Notes: generated from the letters alone by a model not told the origin. Positions 8,637 through 17,637 are shown, counted from the first letter of the stretch. The stretch is DNA of 64,000 nucleotides from Methylobacterium terricola (GCF_006151805.1 NZ_VDDA01000003.1:186001-250000); one strand, 5' to 3'. A program made the numbers and translations.

Positions 8637-9650
8637 ATGTCCGACGTGAACCGCCGCATCGTCCTGGCGTCCCGGCCCCACGGCGAGCCGACACCGGCCC
8701 ATTTCCGCCTCGAGCGCGGGACGGTGCCGGTGGCGCACGAGGGCGAGGTGCTGCTGCGCAACCGCTATCTCTCCCTCGATCCCTACATGCGCGGCCGGAT
8801 GAGCGCGGCGAAATCCTACGCCAAGCCGGTCGAGATCAACGACGTGATGGTCGGCGGCACGGTGTCGGAGGTGGTGGCCTCGCACCATCCGGGCTTCGCG
8901 GTCGGCGACACGGTGCTGGCCTATGGCGGCTGGCAGGACTTTTCGGTGTCGAACGGCCAGGGCCTGCGCAAGCTCGATCCTGCCGCCGCCCCCGTCACCA
9001 CGGCGCTCGGCGTGCTCGGCATGCCGGGCATGACCGCCTATACCGGGCTGCTCACCATCGGGGCGCCGAAGCCCGGCGAGACCGTGGTGGTGGCCGCCGC
9101 CACCGGGCCGGTCGGCTCGCTGGTCGGCCAGATCGCCAAACTCAAAGGGGCCCGCACGGTCGGCATCGCCGGCGGAGCCGACAAGTGCCGCCACCTCACG
9201 GAGGAACTCGGCTTCGACGCGGCGATCGACCACCGCGGCGGCGACCTGCCGGGGGCGCTGGCGGCGGCCTGCCCGGACGGCATCGACGTCTATTTCGAGA
9301 ATGTCGGCGGCGCGGTGTTCGACGCGGTGCTGCCGCTCCTGAACGACTTCGCCCGCATCCCGGTCTGCGGCCTCGTCGCCAACTACAACATGACCGAGCT
9401 GCCCCCCGGGCCCGACCGGGTGCCGGCGCTGATGCGCGCGGTGCTGAGCAAGCGCCTGACGTTTCGCGGCTTCATCGTCTGGGACTTCGCCGACCAGGAG
9501 CAGGCCTTCCTGTCCGATGTCGGCCAGTGGCTGCGCGAGGGCCGGATCCACTACCGCGAGGATGTCGTCGAGGGGCTGGAGAGCGCGCCGGAAGCCTTCA
9601 TCGGCCTGCTCAAGGGCCGCAACTTCGGGAAGTTGGTGGTGAAGCTCTAG
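8637..9650 (+). CDS. NADP-dependent medium-chain oxidoreductase (CurA/prostaglandin reductase type)
   Basis: A 337-aa member of the zinc-independent MDR group that reduces C=C bonds of enones with NADPH. The conserved N-terminal RNRYLSLDPYMRGRM, the nucleotide-binding AATGPVGSLVGQIAKLKG near residue 156, IDVYFENVGG near 218 and the closing FIGLLKGRNFGKLVVKL are all diagnostic. The ATG at 8637 has AGGGAGGA 6 nt upstream. It is a monocistronic gene. The natural substrate cannot be told from the sequence. Confidence 0.92.
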   Translation: MSDVNRRIVLASRPHGEPTPAHFRLERGTVPVAHEGEVLLRNRYLSLDPYMRGRMSAAKSYAKPVEINDVMVGGTVSEVVASHHPGFAVGDTVLAYGGWQDFSVSNGQGLRKLDPAAAPVTTALGVLGMPGMTAYTGLLTIGAPKPGETVVVAAATGPVGSLVGQIAKLKGARTVGIAGGADKCRHLTEELGFDAAIDHRGGDLPGALAAACPDGIDVYFENVGGAVFDAVLPLLNDFARIPVCGLVANYNMTELPPGPDRVPALMRAVLSKRLTFRGFIVWDFADQEQAFLSDVGQWLREGRIHYREDVVEGLESAPEAFIGLLKGRNFGKLVVKL

Positions 9651-9713
9651 GGCATTGTCCGACCAAGCGGCCGCCGGCCCGTCGGAGAAAACGCGGCAAG
9701 AATCAAAGGCCTC

Positions 9714-9838
9714 GAGCATCGTCCGATGGCAACGCGATCAGGCGATGCTCCAGGCTTCATACCCACGCGCCTCGGCGCCGACGCCCGTTCGGGCTTGCCT
9801 TGCGCCTTCGAGCCGATCCGTTCGAAGGCGCGGCGGCA
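9714..9838 (+). repeat. Two-hairpin palindromic repeat, copy 1
   Basis: Hairpin A is GAGCATCG (9714-9721) with CGATGCTC (9743-9750). Then come the GCCCGTTCGGGC mini-palindrome (9783-9794) and hairpin B, GCGCCTTCGA (9802-9811) with TCGAAGGCGC (9822-9831). The unit ends directly at the trmJ stop codon. The same order and spacing recur at 20971-21076, 26941-27042 (inverted) and 16976-17083. Confidence 0.8.
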
Positions 9839-10582
9839 TCACTCCTCCGGCAGCCGCCGCGCCAGCGCCCGCAGCGCCCCGCGGAAGGTGCGCACGTCCT
9901 GCTCGGTCATCGCCATGCGGTGGAACATGTCGCGCATGTTGCGGATCATCCCGTCGCGCTTCGCCGGCGGGTAGTAGCCGGCGGCGTCGAGATCGGCCTC
10001 CAGGCTCTCGAACAGCGAGATCAGCGCTTCCCGGGGCGCGGGACCTGACCGCATCGTGCCGGAGAACGGCAGCACCGCCCGCCCCGCCGCCCGGCGCCAC
10101 TCGTAGCCGACGAGGAGCACGCTCTGGGCGAGGTTGAGCGAGGCGTAGTCCGGATCGACCGGGAAGGTGACGATGGCGTCGGCCAGCGACACCTCGTCGT
10201 TCGACAGCCCGACCCGCTCGCGCCCGAACAGGATGCCGACCCCCTCCCCCGCCGCGAGCCGGCCTGCCGCCTCCCCCATCCCCTCGTCGGGCCCGAAGAC
10301 CCGCTTCATCTGGCCGCGCTCCCGCGCCGTGGTGGCGAGCACGTAGTGGAGATCGGCCAGGGCCTCGGCGACGGTCGGGAAGATCCGGGCCCCGTCGAGG
10401 ACATGGGTGGCGTTCGAGGCGGTCTCGCGCACCCCCTTCATCGGCCAGCCGCCCTTCGGGTTGACGAGGCGCAGCGCATCGAGCCCGAAATTCCCCATCG
10501 CCCGGGCGGTCATGCCGATATTCTCGGCGAGCTGCGGCTCGACCAGGATGATGACGGGGCGGGGCGGTGTGGCGTCGGTCAT
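9839..10582 (-). CDS. trmJ: tRNA/rRNA methyltransferase of the TrmJ (SPOUT) family
   Basis: A 247-aa SpoU/TrmJ-type methyltransferase that 2'-O-methylates position 32 of tRNAs using SAM. Motifs: NIGMTARAMGNFGLDALRLV near residue 21, GILFGRERVGLSNDEVSLAD near 118, and the knot-closing FPVDPDYASLNLAQSVLLVGYEWRR. The C-terminal extension (FRGALRALARRL) matches TrmJ. The ATG at 10582 overlaps by ATGA the stop of a 37-codon upstream ORF, so translation is probably coupled. A palindromic repeat follows immediately after the stop codon. Confidence 0.92.
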   Translation of the reverse strand: MTDATPPRPVIILVEPQLAENIGMTARAMGNFGLDALRLVNPKGGWPMKGVRETASNATHVLDGARIFPTVAEALADLHYVLATTARERGQMKRVFGPDEGMGEAAGRLAAGEGVGILFGRERVGLSNDEVSLADAIVTFPVDPDYASLNLAQSVLLVGYEWRRAAGRAVLPFSGTMRSGPAPREALISLFESLEADLDAAGYYPPAKRDGMIRNMRDMFHRMAMTEQDVRTFRGALRALARRLPEE

Positions 10583-10692
10583 GGCATGTCGATCGGCAGA
10601 GCAGGATGGGCCGGCACATAAGGCCTTGCGTCTCCCACGCGAAGGGGCGTCGTGCTGTCCGGGAACCCACCCGCCCCGAATGGCGTTCTCAC
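10579..10692 (-). CDS. 37-codon ORF translationally coupled to trmJ
   Basis: GTG at 10692, preceded by a perfect AAGGAGG at 6 nt, opens a frame of 37 codons (VRTPFGAGGFPDSTTPLRV, then GDARPYVPAHPALPIDMP) whose TGA overlaps the trmJ ATG (ATGA). No family is recognised. The strong Shine-Dalgarno sequence, clean frame and four-base overlap argue for translation. It may be a leader peptide that feeds ribosomes to trmJ, or a small protein in its own right. The opposite strand carries a candidate EcfG promoter over the same bases. Confidence 0.6.
   Translation of the reverse strand: MRTPFGAGGFPDSTTPLRVGDARPYVPAHPALPIDMP
10662..10687 (+). promoter_or_regulatory. Perfect EcfG-consensus promoter candidate
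   Basis: GGAAC (10662-10666), 17 nt, CGTT (10684-10687) on the plus strand, pointing toward icd. A start site near 10695 would place the terminator hairpin at 10709-10738 inside the icd leader. It lies antisense to the 37-codon ORF. One chance match in a window of this size would not be surprising. Confidence 0.4.
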
Positions 10693-10708
10693 AACAGACC
10701 TCCTTCAC

Positions 10709-10738
10709 AGCCCCGGCGCCCCGCGCCGGGGCTTTTTT
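10709..10738 (+). terminator. Intrinsic terminator upstream of icd
   Basis: AGCCCCGGC and GCCGGGGCT form a 9-bp stem closed by GCCCCGC and followed by six T residues. It reads as a terminator on the plus strand, although no plus-strand gene ends here (trmJ runs the other way). It is either the end of a short plus-strand RNA or an attenuator in the icd leader. Confidence 0.75.
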
Positions 10739-10875
10739 CGTGACAGCCGGCGAAAGCCGTTCCACCCCGGCGCTTCCCCCTGTTTGTGCAGCGCGCTATG
10801 ACCGCGCCACGGCCGGCCGCGCGCCTCACGCGGGCATGAGGGCGGCCCCCGGGATCACGGAAGGCTGGATCAGAC

Positions 10876-12090
10876 ATGGCGAAGATCAAGGTGGCGAACC
10901 CCGTCGTCGAGCTCGACGGCGACGAGATGACCCGGATCATCTGGCAGTCCATCAAGGACAAGCTGATCCATCCCTACCTCGACGTCCCGCTCGAATACTA
11001 CGACCTCGGGGTCGAGCATCGCGACGCCACCAACGACAAGGTGACGATCGAGGCCGCCGAGGCGATCAAGAAGCACGGCGTCGGCGTGAAGTGCGCCACC
11101 ATCACCCCGGACGAGGCCCGGGTGAAGGAGTTCAACCTCAAGGAGATGTGGAAGTCGCCCAACGGCACGATCCGCAACATCCTCGGCGGCGTGATCTTCC
11201 GCGAGCCGATCATCTGCCGCAACGTGCCGCGCCTGGTGCCGGGCTGGACCCAGCCGATCGTGGTGGGCCGCCACGCCTACGGCGACCAGTACCGCGCCAC
11301 CGACTTCAAGGTGCCGGGCAAGGGCCGCCTCACCATCAAGTTCGAGGGCGAGGACGGCACCGTCATCGAGCGCGAGGTGTTCAAGTTCCCGGGCGCCGGC
11401 GTCTCGCTGTCGATGTACAACCTCGACGACTCGATCCGCGACTTCGCCCGCGCGTCGATGAACTACGGCCTGTCCCGCAAGTTCCCGGTCTACCTGTCGA
11501 CCAAGAACACCATCCTCAAGGCCTATGACGGCCGGTTCAAGGACATCTTCGAGGAGGTGTACGAGGCCGAGTTCAAGTCGCGGTTCCAGTCGGCCGGCAT
11601 CACCTACGAGCACCGCCTGATCGACGACATGGTCGCCTCGGCCCTGAAGTGGTCCGGCGGCTACGTCTGGGCGTGCAAGAACTACGACGGCGACGTGCAG
11701 TCGGACACCGTGGCGCAGGGCTTCGGCTCGCTCGGCCTGATGACCTCGGTGCTGCTCACCCCCGACGGCCAGACCGTCGAGGCCGAGGCCGCCCACGGCA
11801 CGGTGACCCGCCACTACCGCGAGCACCAGAAGGGCAAGGAGACCTCGACCAACTCGATCGCGTCGATCTTCGCCTGGACCCGCGGCCTGTCGCACCGCGC
11901 CAAGCTCGACTCGAACGCCGATCTGGCGAAGTTCGCCGAGACCCTGGAGAAGGTCTGCGTAGACACCGTCGAGGCCGGCTTCATGACCAAGGACCTGGCG
12001 CTGCTGGTCGGCCCCGACCAGAAGTGGCTCTCGACCATCGGCTTCCTCGACAAGGTCGACGAGAACCTGAAGACCGCGATGGCGGTGTGA
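10876..12090 (+). CDS. icd: NADP-dependent isocitrate dehydrogenase
   Basis: A 404-aa TCA-cycle enzyme that oxidatively decarboxylates isocitrate to 2-oxoglutarate. It belongs to the eukaryote-like class (opening [19 protein letters not shown]), with the active-site SPNGTIRN at about residues 94-101, [11 protein letters not shown] near 246 and the C-terminal [17 protein letters not shown]. The length is typical for this class. It stands alone, with a possible EcfG promoter and a terminator hairpin in its 180-bp leader and a GC-rich hairpin after its stop. Confidence 0.97.
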   Translation: MAKIKVANPVVELDGDEMTRIIWQSIKDKLIHPYLDVPLEYYDLGVEHRDATNDKVTIEAAEAIKKHGVGVKCATITPDEARVKEFNLKEMWKSPNGTIRNILGGVIFREPIICRNVPRLVPGWTQPIVVGRHAYGDQYRATDFKVPGKGRLTIKFEGEDGTVIEREVFKFPGAGVSLSMYNLDDSIRDFARASMNYGLSRKFPVYLSTKNTILKAYDGRFKDIFEEVYEAEFKSRFQSAGITYEHRLIDDMVASALKWSGGYVWACKNYDGDVQSDTVAQGFGSLGLMTSVLLTPDGQTVEAEAAHGTVTRHYREHQKGKETSTNSIASIFAWTRGLSHRAKLDSNADLAKFAETLEKVCVDTVEAGFMTKDLALLVGPDQKWLSTIGFLDKVDENLKTAMAV

Positions 12091-12096
12091 GGTGCA

Positions 12097-12120
12097 GGGC
12101 GGCCGGGCTCCCGGTCGCCC
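12097..12120 (+). terminator. Stem-loop 3' of icd
   Basis: GGGCGGCCGG-GCTC-CCGGTCGCCC, a 10-bp stem with one G-U pair starting 6 bp after the icd stop codon. It has no clean T-run. A second hairpin, CCCGCGGCC-GCAA-GGCCGCGGG (12159-12180), lies between the convergent icd and dioxygenase genes. Confidence 0.6.
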
Positions 12121-12158
12121 TTGGGGTCGCCCTTGGGCAAGCCTCTCGAGATCGGTTC

Positions 12159-12180
12159 CCCGCGGCCGCAAGGCCGCGGG
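12159..12180. repeat. GNRA-loop hairpin between convergent genes
   Basis: CCCGCGGCC-GCAA-GGCCGCGGG, a perfect 9-bp stem with a GCAA tetraloop, 6 bp beyond the dioxygenase stop codon on the minus strand. It can fold in transcripts from both sides. Confidence 0.65.
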
Positions 12181-12186
12181 AAGCCC

Positions 12187-12843
12187 TCACGTCCCCTTGA
12201 CCACGAGCGTCAGCGCCGCCTCGTAGCCCTCGCCCAGCGGGCGCACGGTCGCGATGCCGCGGCCCTCGGGGTCGTCCTGGCGCAGCAGAAGATCGCGGGC
12301 ATTGCCGATCCGGCCGCGCCGGGGGCGGTCCGCGTAGGCCGGTCCTGCATAGACCGCCTCGCTCACCGCGTCCGGGAAATAGATCTGTCCCGTGAGCGCC
12401 GTGCGTCCGCTCACGATCACCTTCACGTGCAGGTGAGGCGTGCGCCCCGGATACCAGCCCGGATAGATCGTCCGGAAGGCCACGCGGCCGGCGCGGTCGG
12501 CGACCTGCGTGCCGCGCAGGAAGGTCCGGCCGATGGTGGAGACGCCCCGGTCGCCCTGGTCGGAATAGCCCGAGTAGCGCCCTCGCGCATCCGCGTGCCA
12601 GAGATCGACCCGGGCCTCCGGCAGCACGACGCAGTCGCGGAGCGTCACGACCTGGAGGCGCACCGCGAGCGGCGTGCCGTCCCGGTCCTCGCGGAGGTCC
12701 GACCGCATCAGGCGGGGATCGAGGTAGAACGGGCCCTCGACCGCCTGCGGGGTCAGGAGGCAGGTCGCCTGCGCCGGCCGGGGCATCAGGAGACCGGCCG
12801 CGAGGGTGCCGAGCATCACGCGGCGGGTCGGGCGGTCCGGCAT
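12187..12843 (-). CDS. Exported intradiol ring-cleavage dioxygenase-like protein
   Basis: A 218-aa protein related to protocatechuate 3,4-dioxygenase beta chains, which open catechols between the hydroxyls using Fe(III). Likely iron ligands are Tyr90 or Tyr93, Tyr131 (GWYPGRTPHLHV) and His137/His139. The N-terminus has twin arginines and a hydrophobic run (TRRVMLGTLAAGLLM), which suggests Tat export, and the chain is shorter than cytoplasmic homologues. There are no aromatic-pathway genes next to it, so it may act on extracytoplasmic phenolics. The substrate is unknown. Confidence 0.86.
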   Translation of the reverse strand: MPDRPTRRVMLGTLAAGLLMPRPAQATCLLTPQAVEGPFYLDPRLMRSDLREDRDGTPLAVRLQVVTLRDCVVLPEARVDLWHADARGRYSGYSDQGDRGVSTIGRTFLRGTQVADRAGRVAFRTIYPGWYPGRTPHLHVKVIVSGRTALTGQIYFPDAVSEAVYAGPAYADRPRRGRIGNARDLLLRQDDPEGRGIATVRPLGEGYEAALTLVVKGT

Positions 12844-12888
12844 CGGATCCTCCTTGTCTCCCGCCGGAGAGGGCGAGACCTCTGAGCC

Positions 12889-14505
12889 TCAGGTCACACC
12901 GGTGGGGCCATCCAGCACGGCGCGCACCCGGCGCGCCAGCTCCATCCGCCGATACGGCTTGTTGATGATCTCGAACTCGGTGCCACCGGCATCGGTGCGC
13001 TCCAGCGAGGCCTCGGCGTAGCCGGTGGTCAGCAGCACCTTGAGCCGGGGCTGGCGGCGGCGCGCCTCGCGGGCCAGCATCACGCCGTTCATGCCGCCGG
13101 GCATGATCAGGTCGGAGAACAAGAGGTCGACCTTGTCGCCGCCGTCGAGGAGCTCAAGAGCCTGGCGGCCGTCGGTGGCCATCAGCGTGGTGTAGCCGAA
13201 ATCGCGCAGGATCGCCCGGGCGAGCTCGGCGACGTCGCGGCGGTCGTCGACGACCAGGATCGTCTCGGTGCCGGCGCGCTGGTCGGCGCGCTTGCCGGGG
13301 CCGGGGGCCGGGCGCTCGTCGCTGTCGCTCATCGGGAAGTAGAGCCGCACGGTGGTGCCGTGGCCGGCCCGGGACTCGATCACGACGGTGCCGCCGGATT
13401 GCCGGGCAAAGCCGTACACCATGGCGAGGCCCAGCCCCGTGCCGCGCCCCTCCTCCTTGGTGGTGAAGAACGGCTCCATCACCCGGGCCAGGATCTCCGG
13501 CGGCATGCCGTTGCCGGTATCGGTCACCGCGACCGAGACGTAGCGCCCGGGCTGCGGCAAGCCCGAGGGCAATTCGTCGACGTCGAAGGCGTGGTTCTCG
13601 GTCCGGACCGTCACGGTGCCGCCGTCCGGCATCGCGTCGCGGGCGTTGATGAGGATGTTGAGCAGCGCGACCTCGGTCTGGGTCGAGTCGAGGCGGGCGT
13701 TCCACAGGCCCTCGGCGAGCTCCGCCCGGACGGCGATTCCCTCGCCGAGGGTACGGCCGGTGAGGTCGTGCATCCCCTCGACCAGGTTGTTGAGGTTCAC
13801 CGCCCGCCCGTCGAGGCGCTGCTTGCGGGCGAAGGCGAGCAGCTGCTGGGTCAGGGTGGTGGCACGCTCGGCGGCGTTGCGGATGTTGTCGACCGCCCGC
13901 ATCATCCGGCGCGGATCGGCCGCCGGGTCCTCGAGGCCGGATTGCAGGATGTCGACGTAGCCGACGACCACCTGGAGCAGGTTGTTGAAGTCGTGCGCGA
14001 TGCCGCCGGTGAGCTGCCCCAAGGCCTCCATCTTCTGCGACTGGCGCAGGGCCTCCTCGGCGTCGCGGCGGCGCGACACGTCGAGCTGCGAGCCGAAGAA
14101 ATACACCAGCTCGCCGTTGGAATCGTAGACCGGCGAGATGAACAGCGCGTTCCAGAACGTCGAGCCGTTCTTGCGGTAGTTCAGGATCTCGGTGGCGATC
14201 TCCTTGCGCTCGGCGATGGCGCGGCGCACCTCCGCCACCGTCTCGCGGTCGGTGTCGGGCCCCTGGAGGAAGCGGCAGTTGCGGCCGACCAGCTCCTCGG
14301 GGGTATAGCCGGTCATAGCCCGGAAGGCCTGGTTGGCGAAGATGATCGGATTGTCCGGCTGGCGCGGATCGGTGACGATCATCGGCATCCGCGTCATCTC
14401 GACGGCGGCGAAGAAGATGTCGCTGTGGTGGTCCGAGACGTCGGTCGGCACGTCCGCCACGGTCGGCCGGTCGCCCACTTCAATCGGCGTTCGCTTCACA
14501 CTCAT
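12889..14505 (-). CDS. LOV-domain hybrid histidine kinase with C-terminal receiver
   Basis: A 538-aa blue-light sensor kinase. The LOV domain (about residues 30-145) has the photoactive motif GRNCRFLQG with Cys77, the flavin-adduct residue, plus [10 protein letters not shown] and [14 protein letters not shown] HisKA domain follows with [11 protein letters not shown] (His171 phosphorylated), then HATPase_c ([36 protein letters not shown]) and a receiver domain ([14 protein letters not shown], phospho-Asp in SDL). The ATG at 14505 is chosen for GGAG 6 nt upstream and domain fit; further upstream in-frame starts exist to 14634. Cytoplasmic, with no membrane helix. No partner regulator is adjacent. 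Confidence 0.94.
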   Translation of the reverse strand: MSVKRTPIEVGDRPTVADVPTDVSDHHSDIFFAAVEMTRMPMIVTDPRQPDNPIIFANQAFRAMTGYTPEELVGRNCRFLQGPDTDRETVAEVRRAIAERKEIATEILNYRKNGSTFWNALFISPVYDSNGELVYFFGSQLDVSRRRDAEEALRQSQKMEALGQLTGGIAHDFNNLLQVVVGYVDILQSGLEDPAADPRRMMRAVDNIRNAAERATTLTQQLLAFARKQRLDGRAVNLNNLVEGMHDLTGRTLGEGIAVRAELAEGLWNARLDSTQTEVALLNILINARDAMPDGGTVTVRTENHAFDVDELPSGLPQPGRYVSVAVTDTGNGMPPEILARVMEPFFTTKEEGRGTGLGLAMVYGFARQSGGTVVIESRAGHGTTVRLYFPMSDSDERPAPGPGKRADQRAGTETILVVDDRRDVAELARAILRDFGYTTLMATDGRQALELLDGGDKVDLLFSDLIMPGGMNGVMLAREARRRQPRLKVLLTTGYAEASLERTDAGGTEFEIINKPYRRMELARRVRAVLDGPTGVT

Positions 14506-15036
14506 CGTCGCTCCGGTGGCCGCCTGGCGCACGGCCCGCTCGCGCCGTGTTCGGGCCATGCTCCGGGTCCTTGGTCGTGACGCGTATCCCGCGACGAACC
14601 GGCACCCCTGTCGTCGGAAAACGCGTTCGCCCAATCCCGTGCCCGCATGAGATCCTACACTCGGTCTCCCCGCACAACCGGGAATGTCGCCGGTTGGAAC
14701 CGCGACCGGGCGTCGCTCCAGGAATCCGGATAGAGCAGGCGACGCAAGGTTGCAATCGCGGTTCGCACCCCTGAACCGGCCCGCAGGCCGCCGCCGGGCC
14801 GAACAACCGCCGCGGCAACTGAATTTCCCCGTCCATCCGGGGCAAATGGACTTCGCGGCAGCTCCACCGGGGCCGGATCGGGCAGGCGGCGCGCCTGGCC
14901 TATGTTCTTACAGATGGCGGATCATCCACCCGATGCTTGCATCCGAGGCTGGGGCGAGGCGAGCGGCGGGCGGGCGGGACGGCCCAGGATCGGCCGACAG
15001 TCGGTCCTGGGCCGTCCTGCGATCCGCGACGCCGGA
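14506..15036. other. 531-bp intergenic region upstream of the LOV kinase
   Basis: No gene is seen. It must hold the LOV kinase promoter (minus strand) and the 3' end of the AI-2E-type permease transcript. A short inverted repeat CGGTTC/GAACCG lies around 14760-14780. No EcfG-type promoter was found on the minus strand. Confidence 0.5.
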
Positions 15037-16956
15037 TCAGGCGGCCCGGCGCGGGGCCTCGCGGGTCTCGCTCGCGCCCGAGAGCGAGAGGGCAGCGTCG
15101 AGGGCATCGGTGATGGTGGTGACGAGGATATCGGCGGAGGTCGCCCGTCGCAGGCGGTCGCGGCCGCCCGGGTCGCGCTCGCGCCACACCGCCACCATCA
15201 CCCGCACGCCCGGGATCGCCCGCCGGGCGAGGCGCGCAGCCAGCCGGATATGCGAGGTGCTGATCGGCTCGATGTAGGACAGGCAGACCAGCGCGACGCC
15301 GTCGGTGCCCGGCCGGTCGCCCTTGTTGAGGGCATCCTGGGAGGTGGTGCGGGCGTTGAGGCCGTGGCGCCCGAGCACCTGGGCCAGCATCCCGGCGGCG
15401 GCGGCGTCGAACGGCCCGCGGGCCGCCACCACCAGCACCGGGGCCGGCCCGCGCCAGGCCGGCGCGAGATCCTCCTTGCGGCGCACGATCGTGGTGGCGG
15501 CGCGGTCCGGCCCCAGGGCCGCCACCGCCGCCTCGGTCTCGGCGCTGCGCACGGCGGCGGCCCCCTTCGGCACCGGCATCGAGCCGAGCGTCGCCACCAC
15601 GGTCTCGATCGCGGTGCCGACCGCCTGCTGGCGGTCCGCCGCCAGCGCACCGCTCGCCCGGTCGTTCTGGGCGAGCCGCAGGCCGCCGAGCGCGATCTCG
15701 TCGTAATAGGTCGCGAGCTCGCGCTCCTTGAGCACCTGGCGCGCCTTCTCGATCGCCTCGAGGGGATCGCCCGCCAGCATGCGCTGGTAGAAGATCTCGG
15801 AGGGCGCCAGCGCCGGCCGGTCGCCCAGCATCACGTCGAGGAAGCCGAGGCGCTCGACGTGGCGCCCGAGCACCACCAGGCAGACGGTGATCGGGGTGGC
15901 GAGCACCAGGCCGACCGGCCCCCACAGGAAGGTCCACAGGGTGGCTGCCAGGATCACCGCCACCGGCGACAGGCCGGTCGAGTGGCCGTAGAGCAGCGGC
16001 TCGATGACGTGGCCGGCGATCGGCTCGACGACCGCGAACAGCACCACCGTGGCGATCAGCATCGACCAGCCCGGATCGACCGCCGCCGCGACCAGGAGCG
16101 GAAATGCCATGCCGATGACCGCGCCGATATAGGGCACGAAGCGCAGGATCCCGGCGAGCACGCCCCACAGGATCGGGCTCGGCACGCCGATCAGCCACAG
16201 GCCGAGCGCCACCACCACCCCGAAGGCGAGGTTGAGGCCGGCCTGGGCGAGGAAGAACCGCGACAGGCGCGCCACCGCGTCGTCCATCGCCGCCGTGGTG
16301 GCGCGCAGGTCGCCGGAGCCGGCGAGCCGGATCGCGCGGTTGCGCAGGTCCTCGCGCTGGGCGAGGAAGAACAGCGTGAAGAGCAGGATCAGACCGACGG
16401 TGGCGAGCGGATGCAGCACCGGCGCGACCACGCTGCCGAGGGTCGAGAGCAGGCCGGCCTTCGGCTCGCGCACCTCGACCAGCATCGGCTTCTCGACATC
16501 GGCCGGGCCGCCCCGGGCCTTGCCCGCCTCCGGCGGCTGCAGGTCCTGGCTCAGGTCCTGCACCGCCTGGAACAGGCGCTCCAGGGTGGCGCCGCCGCCA
16601 GCCTGGGCGCGCAGGGCCCCGATCTTCTCGCGCATCGTCACGGTGTAGCGCGGCAGATCCGCGGCGAGCTGCGACGCCTCGTTGGCGATCATCAGGCCGA
16701 TGCCGCCGAGACCCGCGAAGGTCGCCAGCACCACGACCAGCACCGCGAGCGAGCGCGGCAGGCGGCGGCGCTGCAGCCCCCGCACCGCCGGCGCCAGGAC
16801 GAAGCTCAGCAGCACCGCGAGCGTGATCGGCATCAGCACGTCCCGCCCGAGGGACAGGATCGCCCCGATCGCCAGGACCAGCAGGCAGGTTGCCAGCGCC
16901 GTGAACACCGGCATCGCGTCGCGCAGGCGGCGCGCCGTCACGGGATCGTCGATCAT
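15037..16956 (-). CDS. AI-2E family transporter (PerM-like) with long cytoplasmic C-terminal extension
   Basis: A 639-aa inner-membrane protein. The first ~370 residues match the AI-2E/PerM permease family: two N-terminal helices (FTALATCLLVLAIGAILSL and MPITLAVLLSFVLAPAV), a soluble loop, then several helices with the conserved LRFVPYIGAVIGMAFPL and VVEPIAGHVIEPLLYGHSTGLSPVAVI. The remaining ~270 residues are soluble and not part of the usual ~350-residue family fold. They contain VALVCLSYIEPISTSHIRLAARLARR near the end, which looks like an alpha/beta ligand-binding region. The substrate is unknown. Confidence 0.85.
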   Translation of the reverse strand: MIDDPVTARRLRDAMPVFTALATCLLVLAIGAILSLGRDVLMPITLAVLLSFVLAPAVRGLQRRRLPRSLAVLVVVLATFAGLGGIGLMIANEASQLAADLPRYTVTMREKIGALRAQAGGGATLERLFQAVQDLSQDLQPPEAGKARGGPADVEKPMLVEVREPKAGLLSTLGSVVAPVLHPLATVGLILLFTLFFLAQREDLRNRAIRLAGSGDLRATTAAMDDAVARLSRFFLAQAGLNLAFGVVVALGLWLIGVPSPILWGVLAGILRFVPYIGAVIGMAFPLLVAAAVDPGWSMLIATVVLFAVVEPIAGHVIEPLLYGHSTGLSPVAVILAATLWTFLWGPVGLVLATPITVCLVVLGRHVERLGFLDVMLGDRPALAPSEIFYQRMLAGDPLEAIEKARQVLKERELATYYDEIALGGLRLAQNDRASGALAADRQQAVGTAIETVVATLGSMPVPKGAAAVRSAETEAAVAALGPDRAATTIVRRKEDLAPAWRGPAPVLVVAARGPFDAAAAGMLAQVLGRHGLNARTTSQDALNKGDRPGTDGVALVCLSYIEPISTSHIRLAARLARRAIPGVRVMVAVWRERDPGGRDRLRRATSADILVTTITDALDAALSLSGASETREAPRRAA

Positions 16957-16975
16957 CGGCCTCTCATACGATTGA

Positions 16976-17083
16976 GCCTGCGCATCGACCCGCCGATGCG
17001 CAGGCGTCCGGCACCGTCACGCCGACGCCAGTTCGGACCCGGCCGCCCGTCGAACGCGAGCGTTCGGCGGGGCGGCGGGATCG
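16976..17083 (+). repeat. Two-hairpin palindromic repeat, copy 4 (divergent)
   Basis: Hairpin A is a perfect 12-bp stem, GCCTGCGCATCG (16976-16987) with CGATGCGCAGGC (16994-17005). Hairpin B is CCGTCGAACG (17047-17056) with CGTTCGGCGG (17061-17070), containing one G-U pair. It ends just before the stop codon of the receiver-domain gene, like copies 1 and 2, but the linker sequence is more diverged. Confidence 0.65.
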
Positions 17084-17095
17084 CCCGCAGGGCTC

Positions 17096-17473
17096 TCAGG
17101 GAGACGGCGGCGTGCCGAGGGCGGCGCCGATCTGGGTCAGGAGCTTCGAGAAATCGACCGGCTTCGGGTGGTAGTCGTCGCAGCCGGCCTGGATCACCTT
17201 CTCGCGGTCGCCCGACATGGCGTGGGCGGTGAGCGCGATGATCGGGATCCGGGCGGTCTCGGCGTCGGATTTGAGCGCGCGGGCCGCCGACCAGCCGTCG
17301 AGCACCGGCAGGTTCATGTCGAGCAGGATGATGTCCGGCCGGCTGGTGCGAGCCTTCAGCACGCCCTCCTCGCCGTCATGGGCGAGCACGACCTCGTAGC
17401 CGCGCCGCTTGAGCCGCCGGGAGAGGAAATCCCAGATTTCCTCATGGTCCTCGACGAGAAGGATCTTTGCCAC
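17096..17473 (-). CDS. Single-domain response regulator
   Basis: A 125-aa stand-alone receiver domain. The phosphoacceptor is Asp52 (DIILLDMNLPVLDGW), with the acidic pair in LLVEDHEE and the conserved Lys in YHPKPVDF. It is DivK/CheY-like, with no output domain, so it acts through protein contacts. The GTG at 17473 (protein AKILLVEDH) is chosen over an upstream start at 17536 because the domain begins there and GGAG lies 9 nt upstream. No kinase is directly adjacent, though the LOV kinase lies 2.6 kb away on the same strand. Confidence 0.9.
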   Translation of the reverse strand: MAKILLVEDHEEIWDFLSRRLKRRGYEVVLAHDGEEGVLKARTSRPDIILLDMNLPVLDGWSAARALKSDAETARIPIIALTAHAMSGDREKVIQAGCDDYHPKPVDFSKLLTQIGAALGTPPSP

Positions 17474-17637
17474 CGCCCCCACTCCACGCTCGCACGGCAC
17501 CAGGGCGGGACGGCCGGTCCGGCCGTCCTCTGGCACCGCGCATCATCGAAAGACCCCGATCCGCGCTCCCTCACCGCTGACGCAGTGGAGGAGCGAATAC
17601 CCCGGGTCAGACTCAAGTGGGCAGGCCCGCCCGATTG

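Noticed and set aside
10590..10738. tRNA or known small RNA before icd
   Set aside because: No cloverleaf, no TTCGA-type T-loop and no CCA end can be formed; only the promoter-terminator pair was kept as an observation.
14902..17232. A 776-codon plus-strand frame across the AI-2E-type permease
   Set aside because: It is a mirror of the permease and repeat region, full of His/Arg/Gln-rich low complexity; the minus-strand gene has well-formed membrane helices and family motifs.
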